Shown: piece by piece, positions 42,401-50,614 of the stretch | How the letters are laid out: the number at the start of each line of letters is the position of its first letter | How positions within the stretch are numbered: the stretch's first letter is position 1 | NCBI RefSeq assembly: GCF_900155915.1 | Contig: NZ_FTPO01000001.1 | Coordinates: forward strand, 248,001 to 312,000 | DNA length: 64,000 bases | Direction of reading: 5' to 3' | Source of the DNA: Microbacterium sp. RU33B | GTDB lineage: Bacteria; Actinomycetota; Actinomycetes; Actinomycetales; Microbacteriaceae | Notes under the pieces: generated by a model | What the model was told of the DNA's origin: nothing | Seen by the model: only the letters and a program-made list of their open reading frames with translations | The model's database searches: none | Program-made: the position numbers and the translations under genes

Positions 42401-43155
42401 TGAAGCCCGGCCGCGGTGACGACGGACTCTCCTACGAGCAGCTCGTCGAGACGCAGGGGCGTCCGCGGCTGCGGTACTGGCTCGATCGCATCCTGTCGGA
42501 GGGGATGCTGGACGCCTCGGTGGCGTACGGATACTTCCCGGTGATCTCGGAGGGCGACGACCTCGTCGTCCTGCACCACGGCGACGATCCCACGGGCGTG
42601 CTCGGGCGACCGGGGCGGCTCGCGCCGGACGGAGGCTCGGGTGGGGAGCCCGGCGCAGAGCGCCTCCGCTTCCACTTCCCGCGTCAGCGCCGCGATCGTC
42701 ACCTGAACCTCGCCGACTTCGTGCGGTCACGCGAGTCCGGGCAGATCGACGTGCTCCCCGTGCAGCTCGTCACCGCCGGCGCGCGCATCGACACCGTCAC
42801 GGCGAAACTGTTCGCCGAGGACCGGTATCGCGACTACTACGAGCTCAACGGGCTCGTGATGCAGCTCACCGAGGCGCTCGCCGAGTTCTGGCACGCCCGC
42901 ATCCGCTCCGAGCTCGGCTTCGCCGGGGAGGATCCGACCGATACGGCGGGGCTCTTCAAGCTCGAGTACCGCGGAGCGCGTTTCTCGCTCGGGTACCCCG
43001 CGTGCCCCGATATGGAGGATCGCCGCAAGGTCGTCGAGCTCCTGCGTCCGGAGCGGATGGGCGTGGAGCTGAGCGAAGAGCTGCAACTGCATCCCGAGCA
43101 GTCGACCGACGCGTTCGTCTTCCACCACCCCGAGGCGAAGTACTTCTCGGTCTGA
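39424..43155 (+). CDS. metH: Cobalamin-dependent methionine synthase MetH
   Basis: A 1243-residue four-module enzyme. Homocysteine module: VIADGAMGTMLQRHD, zinc cysteines in GLNCATGP and GGCCGTTPEH. Methyl-folate (pterin) module: YLAIGERTNANGSKAF. B12 cap and Rossmann domains: DVHDIGKN, the base-off His motif, and GMSGLLVKST. C-terminal AdoMet activation domain ending KYFSV. It methylates homocysteine with methyl-THF. Between the first two modules is a palindromic insertion followed by a Gly-Gly-Ala repeat. It is convergent, 12 bases away, with the ECF transporter gene. Confidence 0.97.
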   Translation: MSAVVVPRHPLDIDGVPRPSRSRALLDAIAERVVIADGAMGTMLQRHDPTLEDYQQLEGCNEILNVSRPDMIGEIHDAYLAVGVDAVETNTFGANWSNLSDYGIDDRIHELAEAGARIARERVEAAEAVDGRMRWVLGSMGPGTKLPTLGHTTYDHLKQTFALQAEGLIDGGADALLVETSQDLLQTKAAVNGCRQAIVARGIRLPIFVEVTVETTGTMLMGSEIGAALTTLEPLGVDAIGLNCATGPAEMSEHLRHLSKHSAVTIACMPNAGLPVLTADGAHYPLSPAELATAHEQFVREFGVGIVGGCCGTTPEHMAAVVERLHGVFDPIVEKPRGASDTPQRGVSRADGGFSAGGAGGAGGAGEDTGSDAEPGVASLYQHVPFEQDASYLAIGERTNANGSKAFREAMLEGRWDDCVEIARNQTRVGAHLLDVCVDYVGRDGVDDVREIVSRFASASTLPLVIDSTEPAVIRAGLELIGGRPVVNSVNYEDGDGPDSRFGRIMPLVKEHGTAVIALTIDEQGQARTADDKVRIASRLIDALVGDWGLRVEDIIVDSLTFPIATGQEETRRDAIETIEAIRAINTKYPGVHTTLGVSNVSFGLNPAARSVLNSVFIHEATQAGLDSAIVDAAKIVPLASIPDEQRQVALDLVWDRREYDADGNITYDPLAVMLDVFAGVDTAALRDQRAAELAALPVGERLERRIIDGEAKGLEADLDLARSNGVTPLEIINDHLLEGMKVVGERFGSGEMQLPFVLQSAEVMKTAVALLEPHMEKSEAAGKGTIVLATVRGDVHDIGKNLVDIILTNNGYDVINLGIKQPIADIIAAAEEHDADVIGMSGLLVKSTVVMKENLLELQSRGLAGRWPVILGGAALTRAYVEDDLASLFDGEVRYARDAFEGLTLMEPLVRVARGEAPDAVGLPALKKRIHRAGSSLTLTEPEAMPARSDVASDNPVPVPPFWGTRIVRGIALADYAAFLDERATFMGQWGLKPGRGDDGLSYEQLVETQGRPRLRYWLDRILSEGMLDASVAYGYFPVISEGDDLVVLHHGDDPTGVLGRPGRLAPDGGSGGEPGAERLRFHFPRQRRDRHLNLADFVRSRESGQIDVLPVQLVTAGARIDTVTAKLFAEDRYRDYYELNGLVMQLTEALAEFWHARIRSELGFAGEDPTDTAGLFKLEYRGARFSLGYPACPDMEDRRKVVELLRPERMGVELSEELQLHPEQSTDAFVFHHPEAKYFSV
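40422..40488 (+). repeat. Large nested palindrome inserted in frame in metH
   Basis: Outer arms CGAGAAACCCC (40422-40432) and GGGGTTTCTCG (40478-40488) enclose inner arms GACACCCCGC (40444-40453) and GCGGGGTGTC (40457-40466) with an AGC loop. It encodes an extra linker between the Hcy and pterin modules and would form a very stable RNA hairpin. Confidence 0.85.
40493..40519 (+). repeat. 9-base tandem repeat in the metH linker
   Basis: Three perfect copies of GTGGTGCGG directly follow the palindrome and encode a Gly-Gly-Ala run. Such repeats can change copy number. Confidence 0.85.
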
Positions 43156-43167
43156 ACCGTCAGACCC

Positions 43168-46086
43168 TCACATCGAAGACGTGTGACGCTCACGGCGGAG
43201 ATCGTGGGCGACACGTCGGGTTGCGGATGCCGCGCCCGGCGCGTCGCCCCCATTCGGATGTGTGCTCGGGGTCACGGGCTTCGCCCGGCGCAGCGCCCGC
43301 AGGATGGGTCGGCCCACGACGACGAGGCCGATGACCGTCGTGACGGCGCGGAGCGTGTCCCACGTGGCCGTGGAGGTCACGAGCGAGTAGATCAGGAAGC
43401 TCCCCAGGTTCTCGGCGACGGGGGCGCCGGGCACGTACGAGATGCCCGTGCCGGTGCCGACCGCGAACGGCCAGAACCACATGTTCATGATGAGCCCGAA
43501 CGCGTACGACGCGAGGACGTCGTAGAGGCACAGCATCCCGATCTCCGCCCAGCCCCGCACGCGGCGGGGGAGGAGCCCCGCGCCGGCGGCGACCCAGCCG
43601 CACGCGAACATCTGGAACGGCGTCCACGGACCGATGCCGCCCGCGACGACGGCGGAGATCGCGATCGAGAGGGCGCCCAGCAGCAGGCCGAACCGCGGGC
43701 CGAACGCACGCCCCGCGAGGATCAGCAGGATGAACAGCGCCTCGACACCACCCACCCCCGTGCCCACGATGCGGATGGCCGCACCGATCGCCGCCAGCGT
43801 GCCGAGGAGGGCGAGGCTGTGCGCGGAGCGCACCGTTCCGTCGAGCAGCGACAGCGCGACGAGCACCGCGAGGGGTGCAAGAGCGAGGGCGACGTACGGC
43901 ACGGCGCCCTGCGCCTGGGTCGGGAGGGCGCTCGCGACGAGCGGCCACAGGAACGCGGACGCTGCGGCGAGGTTCGCGAAGAGGAGGGGGAGGATGCCGC
44001 GTCCGGCGAGTGCGCGCCGCGCGCCGCGCGCCGCGCCTCCGGTCACGACGTCGGGTCCGGGGAGGGGCGCACCGATCGTGGGACGCAGAGCCGCCGGGCG
44101 GTCGTCCACCCGGCGGTGCGGGACGTCACGGGCGTCGGGGGTCCGCACGAGGAGGGGCTCGCCGAGGCATCCGTCCGCCATCGGGACCACGCGATCGGCG
44201 ATCGCCGCGATCACGTCGGCGTCGTGCGTCGCGATGAGCACGGCACCGCCGCTCGCGGCGTGGCGCCGGAGGGCGGCGGCGACGAGGGCGGATGCCTCGG
44301 GGTCGAGCCCCCGCGTGGGCTCGTCCACGAGCAACACGCGCGGTCGCGCGAGCGTCTGCAGCGCGATCGCGAGGCACCGTCGCTGACCGACCGACAGGTC
44401 GCGGGGGTGACGGCGGAGGAGGTCGGCGAACGGAGCGCTCTCGGGGGCGAGGCTCAGCAGGCCCGCGAAACGTGCCGCGGCATCGTCGGTCGCCGCGCGT
44501 CGGTCGGCTCGCCGGCACTCTGCCGCCACGGTGTCGCAGACGAAGAGGTCGTCGGAGGCATCCGGCACGAGGGAGACCGCACCGCGCGCGATGGGCGCTC
44601 CGTCGACCGTGATCTCAGCGTCGCCGGTCGGTAGTGCGATCGCGGCGAGGAGGCTCGACTTGCCCGCACCGTTGGGTCCGCCCACGGCCACGATCTCGCC
44701 CGGGGCGATCGCGAGCGAAGCATCCCGCACCACGGACTTGTCTCCGTGCCGCACCGTGAGACCACGGGTCTGGAGGGCCGCGGGCACGGAACTCCTCACG
44801 CACGGCGTCGGCTCCGGCGTGTCGCGGCTGATCGGTCCTCCGAATCCGACGATCGACGGAGATGTCGGCGCCGCCGCGGCGGGGGCCACGGCGACACGCA
44901 CCGCGCCGTCGACGACGGAAAACCAGGCATCCGCCACCGCCGCGAACTCCGCCGGGCGGTGCTCGGCGACGACGACGCACATGCCCCCCTCGTGGGCCAG
45001 CTCGCCGAGCAGCGCCACGATCCGCCCCCGGTAGCTCGCGTCGAGGTCGGCGAGGGGCTCGTCGATCACGACGAGGATGGGTTCGTCCACCACGGCGGCC
45101 GCGATCGCGACGAGCGTCGCCTCGCCCGCCGACAGCTCGCGGATGCGTCGCTCGAGGAGTCCGCTGATGCCGATCCGCTCCGCGACGTCGCGCACGCGGG
45201 CATCGCGCAGCACGGGGGCGACGCCCCGCAGCTCGAGGGCGAGGCCGATCTCGTCGAAGACCGTCTCGGTTGCCAACGCCTCACGCGGATTCTGCAGCAC
45301 GACGCCGACGGTGCGGGCGGTGTCGCGCGGCGGCACGGAGTCGCGATCCCGCCCGACGACGCGCACCGCGCCCGACGAGGTGCCGCCGTCGACGTGCACC
45401 AGGAGTCCGCTGATCGCCCTCAGCACGGTCGACTTCCCCGAGCCCGTCGGGCCCGACAGCACCGTCAGCGATCCGCTGCCGAGCACGAGCTCGGGCACGC
45501 GCACGATCCCGGTGCCGCCATGACCGAGCGCGGCATCCCGGATCTCGACCGGGTGGGCGCAGTCGCCCTCGAGCGCCCGGCCTGCGAAGCCGCGCAGTTC
45601 GAGCGCGGCGGCCACGGCGGTCGCGCGTTCGAGCGTGCGCTCCAGCACGGGCGAGAGCAGCCGCACTCCGCCGCGTTCGCCGCGCAGCCGCCGCGCGAAG
45701 CGCACGGCCCGCACCGCATCGGCGAGGGCGGGGAGCGTCGCCCACGCGATCACCAGCGCACGAGCGATCCCGCGGAACGGTCCTCGCCGCGCGCCGCGTG
45801 CGAACAGACGCGAGATGTCGAACACCGCGTTCAGCAGGCCGAAGACCAGGATGGTCGCGGCGATCGGCACCGCGCTCCACGCCGCCGCGGCCACCCCGTC
45901 GAGGGTCGCGGGTCCGAACATCGCGACGTGCCCGAACGGATCGGGGAGCCGCACCACCGGGAGATCCCACAGGACCGGGCCCGACCCCTCCGCGCCGTGG
46001 AAGACGACGCGGTAGACGACCCGGACCCCGACGAAGCCGACGGCGAGAGCCGCCGCGGCGCGCAGGGGTCCGGGCCGGAAGCTCAC
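43168..46086 (-). CDS. Single-polypeptide ECF vitamin transporter: EcfT-EcfA-EcfA'-S fusion
   Basis: One 972-residue protein carries all four parts of an ECF importer. Residues 1-175: short EcfT-like membrane scaffold with AALELRGFAG coupling motif. 180-400: first ATPase (Walker A GPTGSGKST, LSAGE, Walker B VVIDEP, H376). 437-645: second ATPase (GPNGAGKSS, LSVGQ, LLVDEP, H621). 695-935: membrane S component with five or six helices and GGIGPWTPFQMFACGWVAAG. The start GTG overlaps the stop of the lipoprotein gene. The S component belongs to the cobalamin/vitamin-like group by appearance. Convergence with metH supports B12 or a precursor as substrate. Confidence 0.92.
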   Translation of the reverse strand: MSFRPGPLRAAAALAVGFVGVRVVYRVVFHGAEGSGPVLWDLPVVRLPDPFGHVAMFGPATLDGVAAAAWSAVPIAATILVFGLLNAVFDISRLFARGARRGPFRGIARALVIAWATLPALADAVRAVRFARRLRGERGGVRLLSPVLERTLERATAVAAALELRGFAGRALEGDCAHPVEIRDAALGHGGTGIVRVPELVLGSGSLTVLSGPTGSGKSTVLRAISGLLVHVDGGTSSGAVRVVGRDRDSVPPRDTARTVGVVLQNPREALATETVFDEIGLALELRGVAPVLRDARVRDVAERIGISGLLERRIRELSAGEATLVAIAAAVVDEPILVVIDEPLADLDASYRGRIVALLGELAHEGGMCVVVAEHRPAEFAAVADAWFSVVDGAVRVAVAPAAAAPTSPSIVGFGGPISRDTPEPTPCVRSSVPAALQTRGLTVRHGDKSVVRDASLAIAPGEIVAVGGPNGAGKSSLLAAIALPTGDAEITVDGAPIARGAVSLVPDASDDLFVCDTVAAECRRADRRAATDDAAARFAGLLSLAPESAPFADLLRRHPRDLSVGQRRCLAIALQTLARPRVLLVDEPTRGLDPEASALVAAALRRHAASGGAVLIATHDADVIAAIADRVVPMADGCLGEPLLVRTPDARDVPHRRVDDRPAALRPTIGAPLPGPDVVTGGAARGARRALAGRGILPLLFANLAAASAFLWPLVASALPTQAQGAVPYVALALAPLAVLVALSLLDGTVRSAHSLALLGTLAAIGAAIRIVGTGVGGVEALFILLILAGRAFGPRFGLLLGALSIAISAVVAGGIGPWTPFQMFACGWVAAGAGLLPRRVRGWAEIGMLCLYDVLASYAFGLIMNMWFWPFAVGTGTGISYVPGAPVAENLGSFLIYSLVTSTATWDTLRAVTTVIGLVVVGRPILRALRRAKPVTPSTHPNGGDAPGAASATRRVAHDLRRERHTSSM

Positions 46087-46631
46087 GCGGCGGGTGCGGC
46101 CGGTTCGTCGTTCAGCACGAACAGCAGCTCGAGGCTGTCGCCCGGCTCGAGCTGAAGGGTCGACAGGCCCTCCTCGGCGTAGCCCCACTCTCCCGCCGCG
46201 GGCTTCACCCACAGCGACCAGTACGCGAACGCCGGAGGCATCGACTCGCACGACTCGGTGACGACGGTGCCGTCGGCGGCGGTGAGCTCGGTCTCCGCCG
46301 ACGGGACGCCGTCGACGCGGCACACGATCTGGTCGGGATACTCGGTCGTGCCCTCGACGACGACGGCGGCGATGGCGAGGGCATCCGCCGCGCCGATCGG
46401 CTCGTCCGTGACGACGCACGTCGTGCGGTCGACGGTCTCGTCGAGGTCGCCGGAGTCGATGACCACCGTGACCCCCTCGCCGGCCTCGCAGGCGACGTCG
46501 GAGAGCACCGGCGACGTGCCCTCCGGCGCCGAGGCGCTGGTTTCGGGGGCGGCCGTGCCCGCGCACGCGGAGAGGGTGAGGGCGAGGCCGGCCAGGGCGG
46601 CGAGGACGAGTGTGCGGGTCTTCGAGGTCAC
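46083..46631 (-). CDS. Transcobalamin-like (DUF4430-type) lipoprotein, partner of the ECF transporter
   Basis: A 182-residue lipoprotein: signal peptide VLAALAGLALTLSAC with lipidated Cys near residue 22, a Ser/Ala/Glu linker, then a domain with cysteines and YWSLWVKPAAGEWGYAEEG, STLQLEPGDSLELLF. This end resembles the C-terminal domain of transcobalamins (DUF4430), which caps the bound corrinoid. The stop overlaps the ECF GTG, so the two are co-translated. Expression is from TACCCT (46638-46643, minus) with a leaderless GTG start. Binding of a corrinoid is inferred, not shown. Confidence 0.8.
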   Translation of the reverse strand: MTSKTRTLVLAALAGLALTLSACAGTAAPETSASAPEGTSPVLSDVACEAGEGVTVVIDSGDLDETVDRTTCVVTDEPIGAADALAIAAVVVEGTTEYPDQIVCRVDGVPSAETELTAADGTVVTESCESMPPAFAYWSLWVKPAAGEWGYAEEGLSTLQLEPGDSLELLFVLNDEPAAPAA

Positions 46632-46705
46632 CCCTCCAGGGTAGGGCTCGCCGCACGCGCCCTCCCGCCCCGTGACGACGTGCGTCGCGCGCGTAGGCTG
46701 GCCCG

Positions 46706-47653
46706 ATGAGCGTTTCGGACCTCTTCGACGAAGACCAGTGGATGCCGGCACCCGGCGCGGAGGCGTACACCGACATCACGGCGCACGTCTCCACGGACGG
46801 ACGCATCGCGCGCATCGCGTTCGACCGACCCGAGGTGCGCAACGCGTTCCGGCCGCACACCGTCGACGAGCTGTACCGCGCACTCGACATCGCACGGCAG
46901 GATGCCCGCATCGGCGTCGTGCTGCTCACCGGCAACGGCCCGTCCGCGAAGGACGGCGGCTGGGCGTTCTGCTCGGGCGGAGACCAGCGCATCCGCGGCC
47001 GCGCGGGGTACGAGTACGTGGGCGACCCGTCGGCGACCTCGGCGACCGCGAGCGGCTCGGCGGACGGCGACGCGGAACGCGCCGCGCGCGCGGCGTCGGG
47101 CGGGCGCCTGCACATCCTCGAGGTGCAGCGGCTCATCCGGTTCATGCCCAAGGTCGTGATCGCGGTGATCCCGGGGTGGGCCGCCGGCGGCGGGCACTCG
47201 CTGCACGTCGTCTGCGACCTCTCGATCGCCTCGGCGGAGCACGGGCGCTTCAAGCAGACCGACGCCGATGTCGGTTCGTTCGACGCCGGCTACGGCTCGG
47301 CGTACTTCGCGCGCCAGATCGGACAGAAGTTCGCCCGCGAGGTGTTCTTCCTGGCGGAGGAGTACTCCGCGCAGCGCGCGTACGAGATGGGGGCCGTCAA
47401 TCGCGTCGTGCCCCACGCCGACCTCGAACGGGAGGCGATCGCGATGGCGCGGACGATCCTCACGAAGTCGCCGACGGCGGTGCGGATGCTGAAGTTCGCG
47501 TTCAACGCCGTGGACGACGGTCTCGTCGGCCAGCAGGTGTTCGCCGGCGAGGCCACGCGCCTCGCATACGGCACCGACGAGGCGGCCGAAGGTCGCGACT
47601 CGTTCCTCGAGAAGCGCGATCCCGACTGGTCGCCCTACCCGTGGCACTACTGA
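46706..47653 (+). CDS. menB: 1,4-Dihydroxy-2-naphthoyl-CoA synthase MenB
   Basis: A 315-residue crotonase-fold enzyme that closes the naphthoquinone ring from OSB-CoA. Key stretches are RPEVRNAFRPHTVDELY, GWAFCSGGDQRIRGR, WAAGGGHSLHVVCDLSIAS and TDADVGSFDAGYGS, all typical of MenB, with the C-terminal WSPYPWHY. An acidic/Ala-Ser insertion (SATSATASGSADGD) precedes the central helix. The ATG is six bases after TAGGCT (46694-46699). Confidence 0.97.
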   Translation: MSVSDLFDEDQWMPAPGAEAYTDITAHVSTDGRIARIAFDRPEVRNAFRPHTVDELYRALDIARQDARIGVVLLTGNGPSAKDGGWAFCSGGDQRIRGRAGYEYVGDPSATSATASGSADGDAERAARAASGGRLHILEVQRLIRFMPKVVIAVIPGWAAGGGHSLHVVCDLSIASAEHGRFKQTDADVGSFDAGYGSAYFARQIGQKFAREVFFLAEEYSAQRAYEMGAVNRVVPHADLEREAIAMARTILTKSPTAVRMLKFAFNAVDDGLVGQQVFAGEATRLAYGTDEAAEGRDSFLEKRDPDWSPYPWHY

Positions 47654-47678
47654 TCTCCGCGGTCGCCCGAGGACCGCG

Positions 47679-48836
47679 ATGAGGCTCGAGCCGCTCGCAG
47701 GCGACGACCCGCGCGACATCCTGCGCGCGCTGAAGGCCGCCCTGCACGGCGCCGGCCCCGCGCTCGGTCTCGGCATGGTGCGCGCGATGCCGGACGAGGT
47801 GCGCTCCGGAACGGCCGTCGTCGTCACGACGTCGGGCTCCACCGGGGTGCCCAAGAGCGTCGTGCTGAGCCGCGACGCCCTCACGGCGTCGGCGCTCGCG
47901 ACGGCAGCGCGCATCGGCGAGGGGGCGTGGCTCCTCGCTCTTCCGGCGAGCTACGTCGCCGGGCTCCAGGTGCTCGTGCGCGCCGTCGTCTCGGGACGCG
48001 AGCCCGCGGTGCTCTCCGGCACGTTCTCGCCGACATCCTTCGCCGCGGCGGCGCTCATGATGACGTCGAGCGACGGTGGACGCCGCGTTCCGACGTTCAC
48101 GTCGCTCGTGCCGGCGCAACTGTCGAAGCTCCTCGACGCGGCCGAGCACGACCCCGTCGTCGGCACGGCGCTCCGCTCGTTCGAGACGATCCTGGTCGGC
48201 GGCCAGGCGCTGCCGGCCGCGACCCTCGAACGCGCGCAGAGCGCGGGCGTCCGGGTGGTGCGCACGTACGGGTCCTCCGAGACGAGCGGAGGCTGCGTCT
48301 ACGACGGCCGGCCTCTCGACCGCGTGGGGGTGCGTGTCGTCGGCGGCGAAGTGCAGATCTCGGGCCCGACGCTGGCCGAGGGGTACCTCGCGGACGAAGA
48401 GCTGACGGATGCCTCGTTCCTCCGCGGCCCCGACGGCACGCGGTGGTACCGCACGGGCGACGCCGGCATGTTCGACGACGGAGTGCTGAAGGTGCGCGGA
48501 CGCCTCGACAACGTCATCGTCTCGGGCGGCGTGAACATCTCGCTCGATCGCGTCGAGCGCACCGTGCGGTCGGTGCCCGGACTCGCCTCCGCCGTCGTGG
48601 TCGGCGTGGCCGACGCGAAGTGGGGGGAGGCATCCGTCATCGTCGCGCCCCGCGGCGAGGCGCTGCGGCGCAGCGAGACGGTGCAGCTCGAGGCGGCCAG
48701 GGCCGCGGTGGAGGCCGAGATCGGGCCGTTCGCGCGGCCGTCGCGCATGGTGCTCGTCGACGAGATCGCGACGCTGCCGTCGGGCAAGCCCGACCGCGAG
48801 GCGATCCGCCGCGCGATCCCCGCCGTCGGCGCCTGA
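47679..48836 (+). CDS. menE: o-Succinylbenzoate-CoA ligase MenE
   Basis: A 385-residue, compact acyl-adenylate ligase: VVTTSGSTGVPKSVVLS is the AMP loop, then RTYGSSETSGGCVYDG, YRTGDAGMFDDGVLKVRGR and the catalytic lysine region LPSGKPDR near the end. It activates OSB to OSB-CoA ahead of MenB. It is about 100 residues shorter than the usual adenylate-forming enzymes, as is common for actinobacterial MenE. It lies 25 bases after menB on the same strand. Confidence 0.95.
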   Translation: MRLEPLAGDDPRDILRALKAALHGAGPALGLGMVRAMPDEVRSGTAVVVTTSGSTGVPKSVVLSRDALTASALATAARIGEGAWLLALPASYVAGLQVLVRAVVSGREPAVLSGTFSPTSFAAAALMMTSSDGGRRVPTFTSLVPAQLSKLLDAAEHDPVVGTALRSFETILVGGQALPAATLERAQSAGVRVVRTYGSSETSGGCVYDGRPLDRVGVRVVGGEVQISGPTLAEGYLADEELTDASFLRGPDGTRWYRTGDAGMFDDGVLKVRGRLDNVIVSGGVNISLDRVERTVRSVPGLASAVVVGVADAKWGEASVIVAPRGEALRRSETVQLEAARAAVEAEIGPFARPSRMVLVDEIATLPSGKPDREAIRRAIPAVGA

Positions 48837-48837
48837 C

Positions 48838-49221
48838 TCACGCGGCTGTGCGAGGTCCCGTGTCGATGACGCAGAACCGGTTGCCCTCCGTGTCGGCCAG
48901 CACGATCCAGTCGGCGTCGTCGGGATACCCGTCCCAGTCCACCTGTCGGGCGCCGAGGCCGAGGAGGCGCGACACCTCCGCGGCCTGGTCGTCGGCGTAC
49001 AGATCGAGGTGGATGCGGGGCGGATAGTGCTGCGGGTACCCCGTGACCGAGAGCGCGATGCTGGCGTCGGGGGCGTCCCATCCGGCCTTCCCCGGCGGAT
49101 CGAGGATCACCCAGTCGTCGGTCGGCTCGCTGCGGTTCACGAACCCGAGCGCAGCGCGCCAGAAGTCGCCGGCCCGGTCGAGGTCCTCCACGGTCATCAC
49201 AACCGTCCCGATGGTGAGCAT
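48838..49221 (-). CDS. VOC/glyoxalase-family protein
   Basis: A 127-residue vicinal-oxygen-chelate protein of two beta-alpha-beta-beta-beta modules: VVMTVEDLDRAGDFWRAALG, RIHLDLYADDQAAEV, WIVLADTEGNRFCVID. A GAGGAGAA site lies before the ATG, which I chose over longer in-frame extensions. It could be a dioxygenase, glyoxalase or antibiotic-binding protein; the substrate is unknown. It ends one base after menE on the opposite strand. Confidence 0.9.
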   Translation of the reverse strand: MLTIGTVVMTVEDLDRAGDFWRAALGFVNRSEPTDDWVILDPPGKAGWDAPDASIALSVTGYPQHYPPRIHLDLYADDQAAEVSRLLGLGARQVDWDGYPDDADWIVLADTEGNRFCVIDTGPRTAA

Positions 49222-49292
49222 GCGGTCATTCTCCTCGCCGATGCGCACGGTGAACAGTGTGCGCATCGCCGGGGCCTCTAGGATTCGTTGAC

Positions 49293-50273
49293 GTGGCAGG
49301 CACACCCCGCAAGAAGCGCACCCGCACCGGACCTCCGAAGAAGAGACCCCACGGCAATCCGCAGAAGGCGCACGTCTCCGGCGATCCGCGCAAGGTCGAG
49401 CCGGCGACGTTCCGCGACTGGATCGGCGCCGCGCGGCTGCGCACCCTGCCGCTCGCCTTCACCCCGGTGCTCATCGGCACGGGCGCGGCATTCGTCGTGG
49501 ATCGGCAACTGCACTGGCTCCTCGCCCTCGCCTGCCTCGTCGTGGCGGTCGCGCTGCAGATCGGCGTCAACTACGCCAACGACTACAGCGACGGCATCCG
49601 GGGCACCGATGACCACCGCGTGGGCCCGGCCCGCCTGACCGCGTCGGGCAAGGCGAAGCCGCGCACCGTGCTGACGGTCGCCCTGCTGTTCTTCGCGATC
49701 GCCGCCGCGGCGGGGATCGCGATCGTGATCCGCACGGGACAGTGGTGGATGCTGGCGGTCGGCGCGGTCTGCATCGTGGCCGCGTGGTTCTACACCGGCG
49801 GCAAGCGGCCCTACGGCTACAACGCGCTCGGCGAGCTGTTCGTGTTCGTGTTCTTCGGGCTGGTGGCCACGCTCGGAACGACGTACGTGCAGGTCGGCCA
49901 GGTCCCGCAGGAGGCGTGGTTCGGCGCCGTCGGCGCGGGACTCCTCGCCTGCGCGGTGCTGCTGGCGAACAATCTGCGCGACATCGATCAGGACCGCGAG
50001 GCCGGCAAGCGCACGCTGACCGTGCTCATCGGCCGTCGCGCGACGCGGATCCTGTTCACGCTCTTCGTGCTCGTGCCGTTCGTTCTGTCGTCGTTCCTCG
50101 CGCTGTTCTACCCGATCGCGTGGCTCGCGCTCATGGCCCTGCTCGCGGGACTGCCCGCGATCCTGATCGTGTGGACCTACCGTCTGCCGAAGGAGCTCGT
50201 GGTCGCGCTCGCGCTCACGTCGCTGACGTCGGTCGCGTACGGAGCGTTCCTGTTCTGGGCGTTCGTGGGCTGA
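49293..50273 (+). CDS. menA: 1,4-Dihydroxy-2-naphthoate polyprenyltransferase MenA
   Basis: A 326-residue UbiA-family membrane prenyltransferase. A basic soluble N-terminus (TPRKKRTRTGPPKKR) precedes eight or nine helices. First Asp motif NYANDYSDGIRGTDD, second NNLRDIDQDREAGKRTL. It joins the polyprenyl tail to DHNA. The GTG is eight bases after TAGGAT (49279-49284). Confidence 0.96.
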   Translation: MAGTPRKKRTRTGPPKKRPHGNPQKAHVSGDPRKVEPATFRDWIGAARLRTLPLAFTPVLIGTGAAFVVDRQLHWLLALACLVVAVALQIGVNYANDYSDGIRGTDDHRVGPARLTASGKAKPRTVLTVALLFFAIAAAAGIAIVIRTGQWWMLAVGAVCIVAAWFYTGGKRPYGYNALGELFVFVFFGLVATLGTTYVQVGQVPQEAWFGAVGAGLLACAVLLANNLRDIDQDREAGKRTLTVLIGRRATRILFTLFVLVPFVLSSFLALFYPIAWLALMALLAGLPAILIVWTYRLPKELVVALALTSLTSVAYGAFLFWAFVG

Positions 50274-50537
50274 TCAGCGCGCGTCGTCGGATGCCGCATC
50301 CTCGACGTCCTCGTCGGACGGCGTGGCAGGCCGACGGCGCTCCGCGAGTCCGGCGGTGGCGTCGTGGAGTGGCTTGCGCAGGAAGATGATCGACAGGCTC
50401 AGGCCGATGAGGGCGGCGAACACCGCCGACAGAAGGTAGAACTCGCGACCGATCGGGAAGAGCATGAGGATGCCGAACGGCACGAAGAAGGCGAGCAGCC
50501 GCAGCACGGTGTAGAGGAGGGCGGAGCGGGCGTTCAC
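50274..50537 (-). CDS. DUF4229 membrane protein
   Basis: An 87-residue protein with two helices (LLYTVLRLLAFFVPFGILML and FYLLSAVFAALIGLSLSII), a short loop, then a basic and acidic tail. This family is common beside menA in actinobacteria; its function is unknown. The GTG is six bases after TAGCAT (minus strand, 50544-50549). Its stop abuts the menA stop with no gap. Confidence 0.88.
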   Translation of the reverse strand: MNARSALLYTVLRLLAFFVPFGILMLFPIGREFYLLSAVFAALIGLSLSIIFLRKPLHDATAGLAERRRPATPSDEDVEDAASDDAR

Positions 50538-50614
50538 CCCTCCATGCTAGGCGTGCGCCGTCTCGGTCCGGTCACGGCGGGCCTCGTCCGCGCACACCCG
50601 CCTAGGATGGAAGC

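Noticed and set aside
39376..42702. Very long open frame antisense to metH
   Set aside because: It mirrors GC-rich third positions of metH, shows no protein family, and lacks a start signal. Similar long antisense frames over menD/menF and the MMPL gene were rejected for the same reason.
43156..46705. Cobalamin riboswitch for the ECF/metH region
   Set aside because: The gap before the lipoprotein is about 75 bases with a -10 box six bases from the start, and metH starts inside the LLM gene. There is no room for the roughly 200-base element and no B12-box-like sequence.
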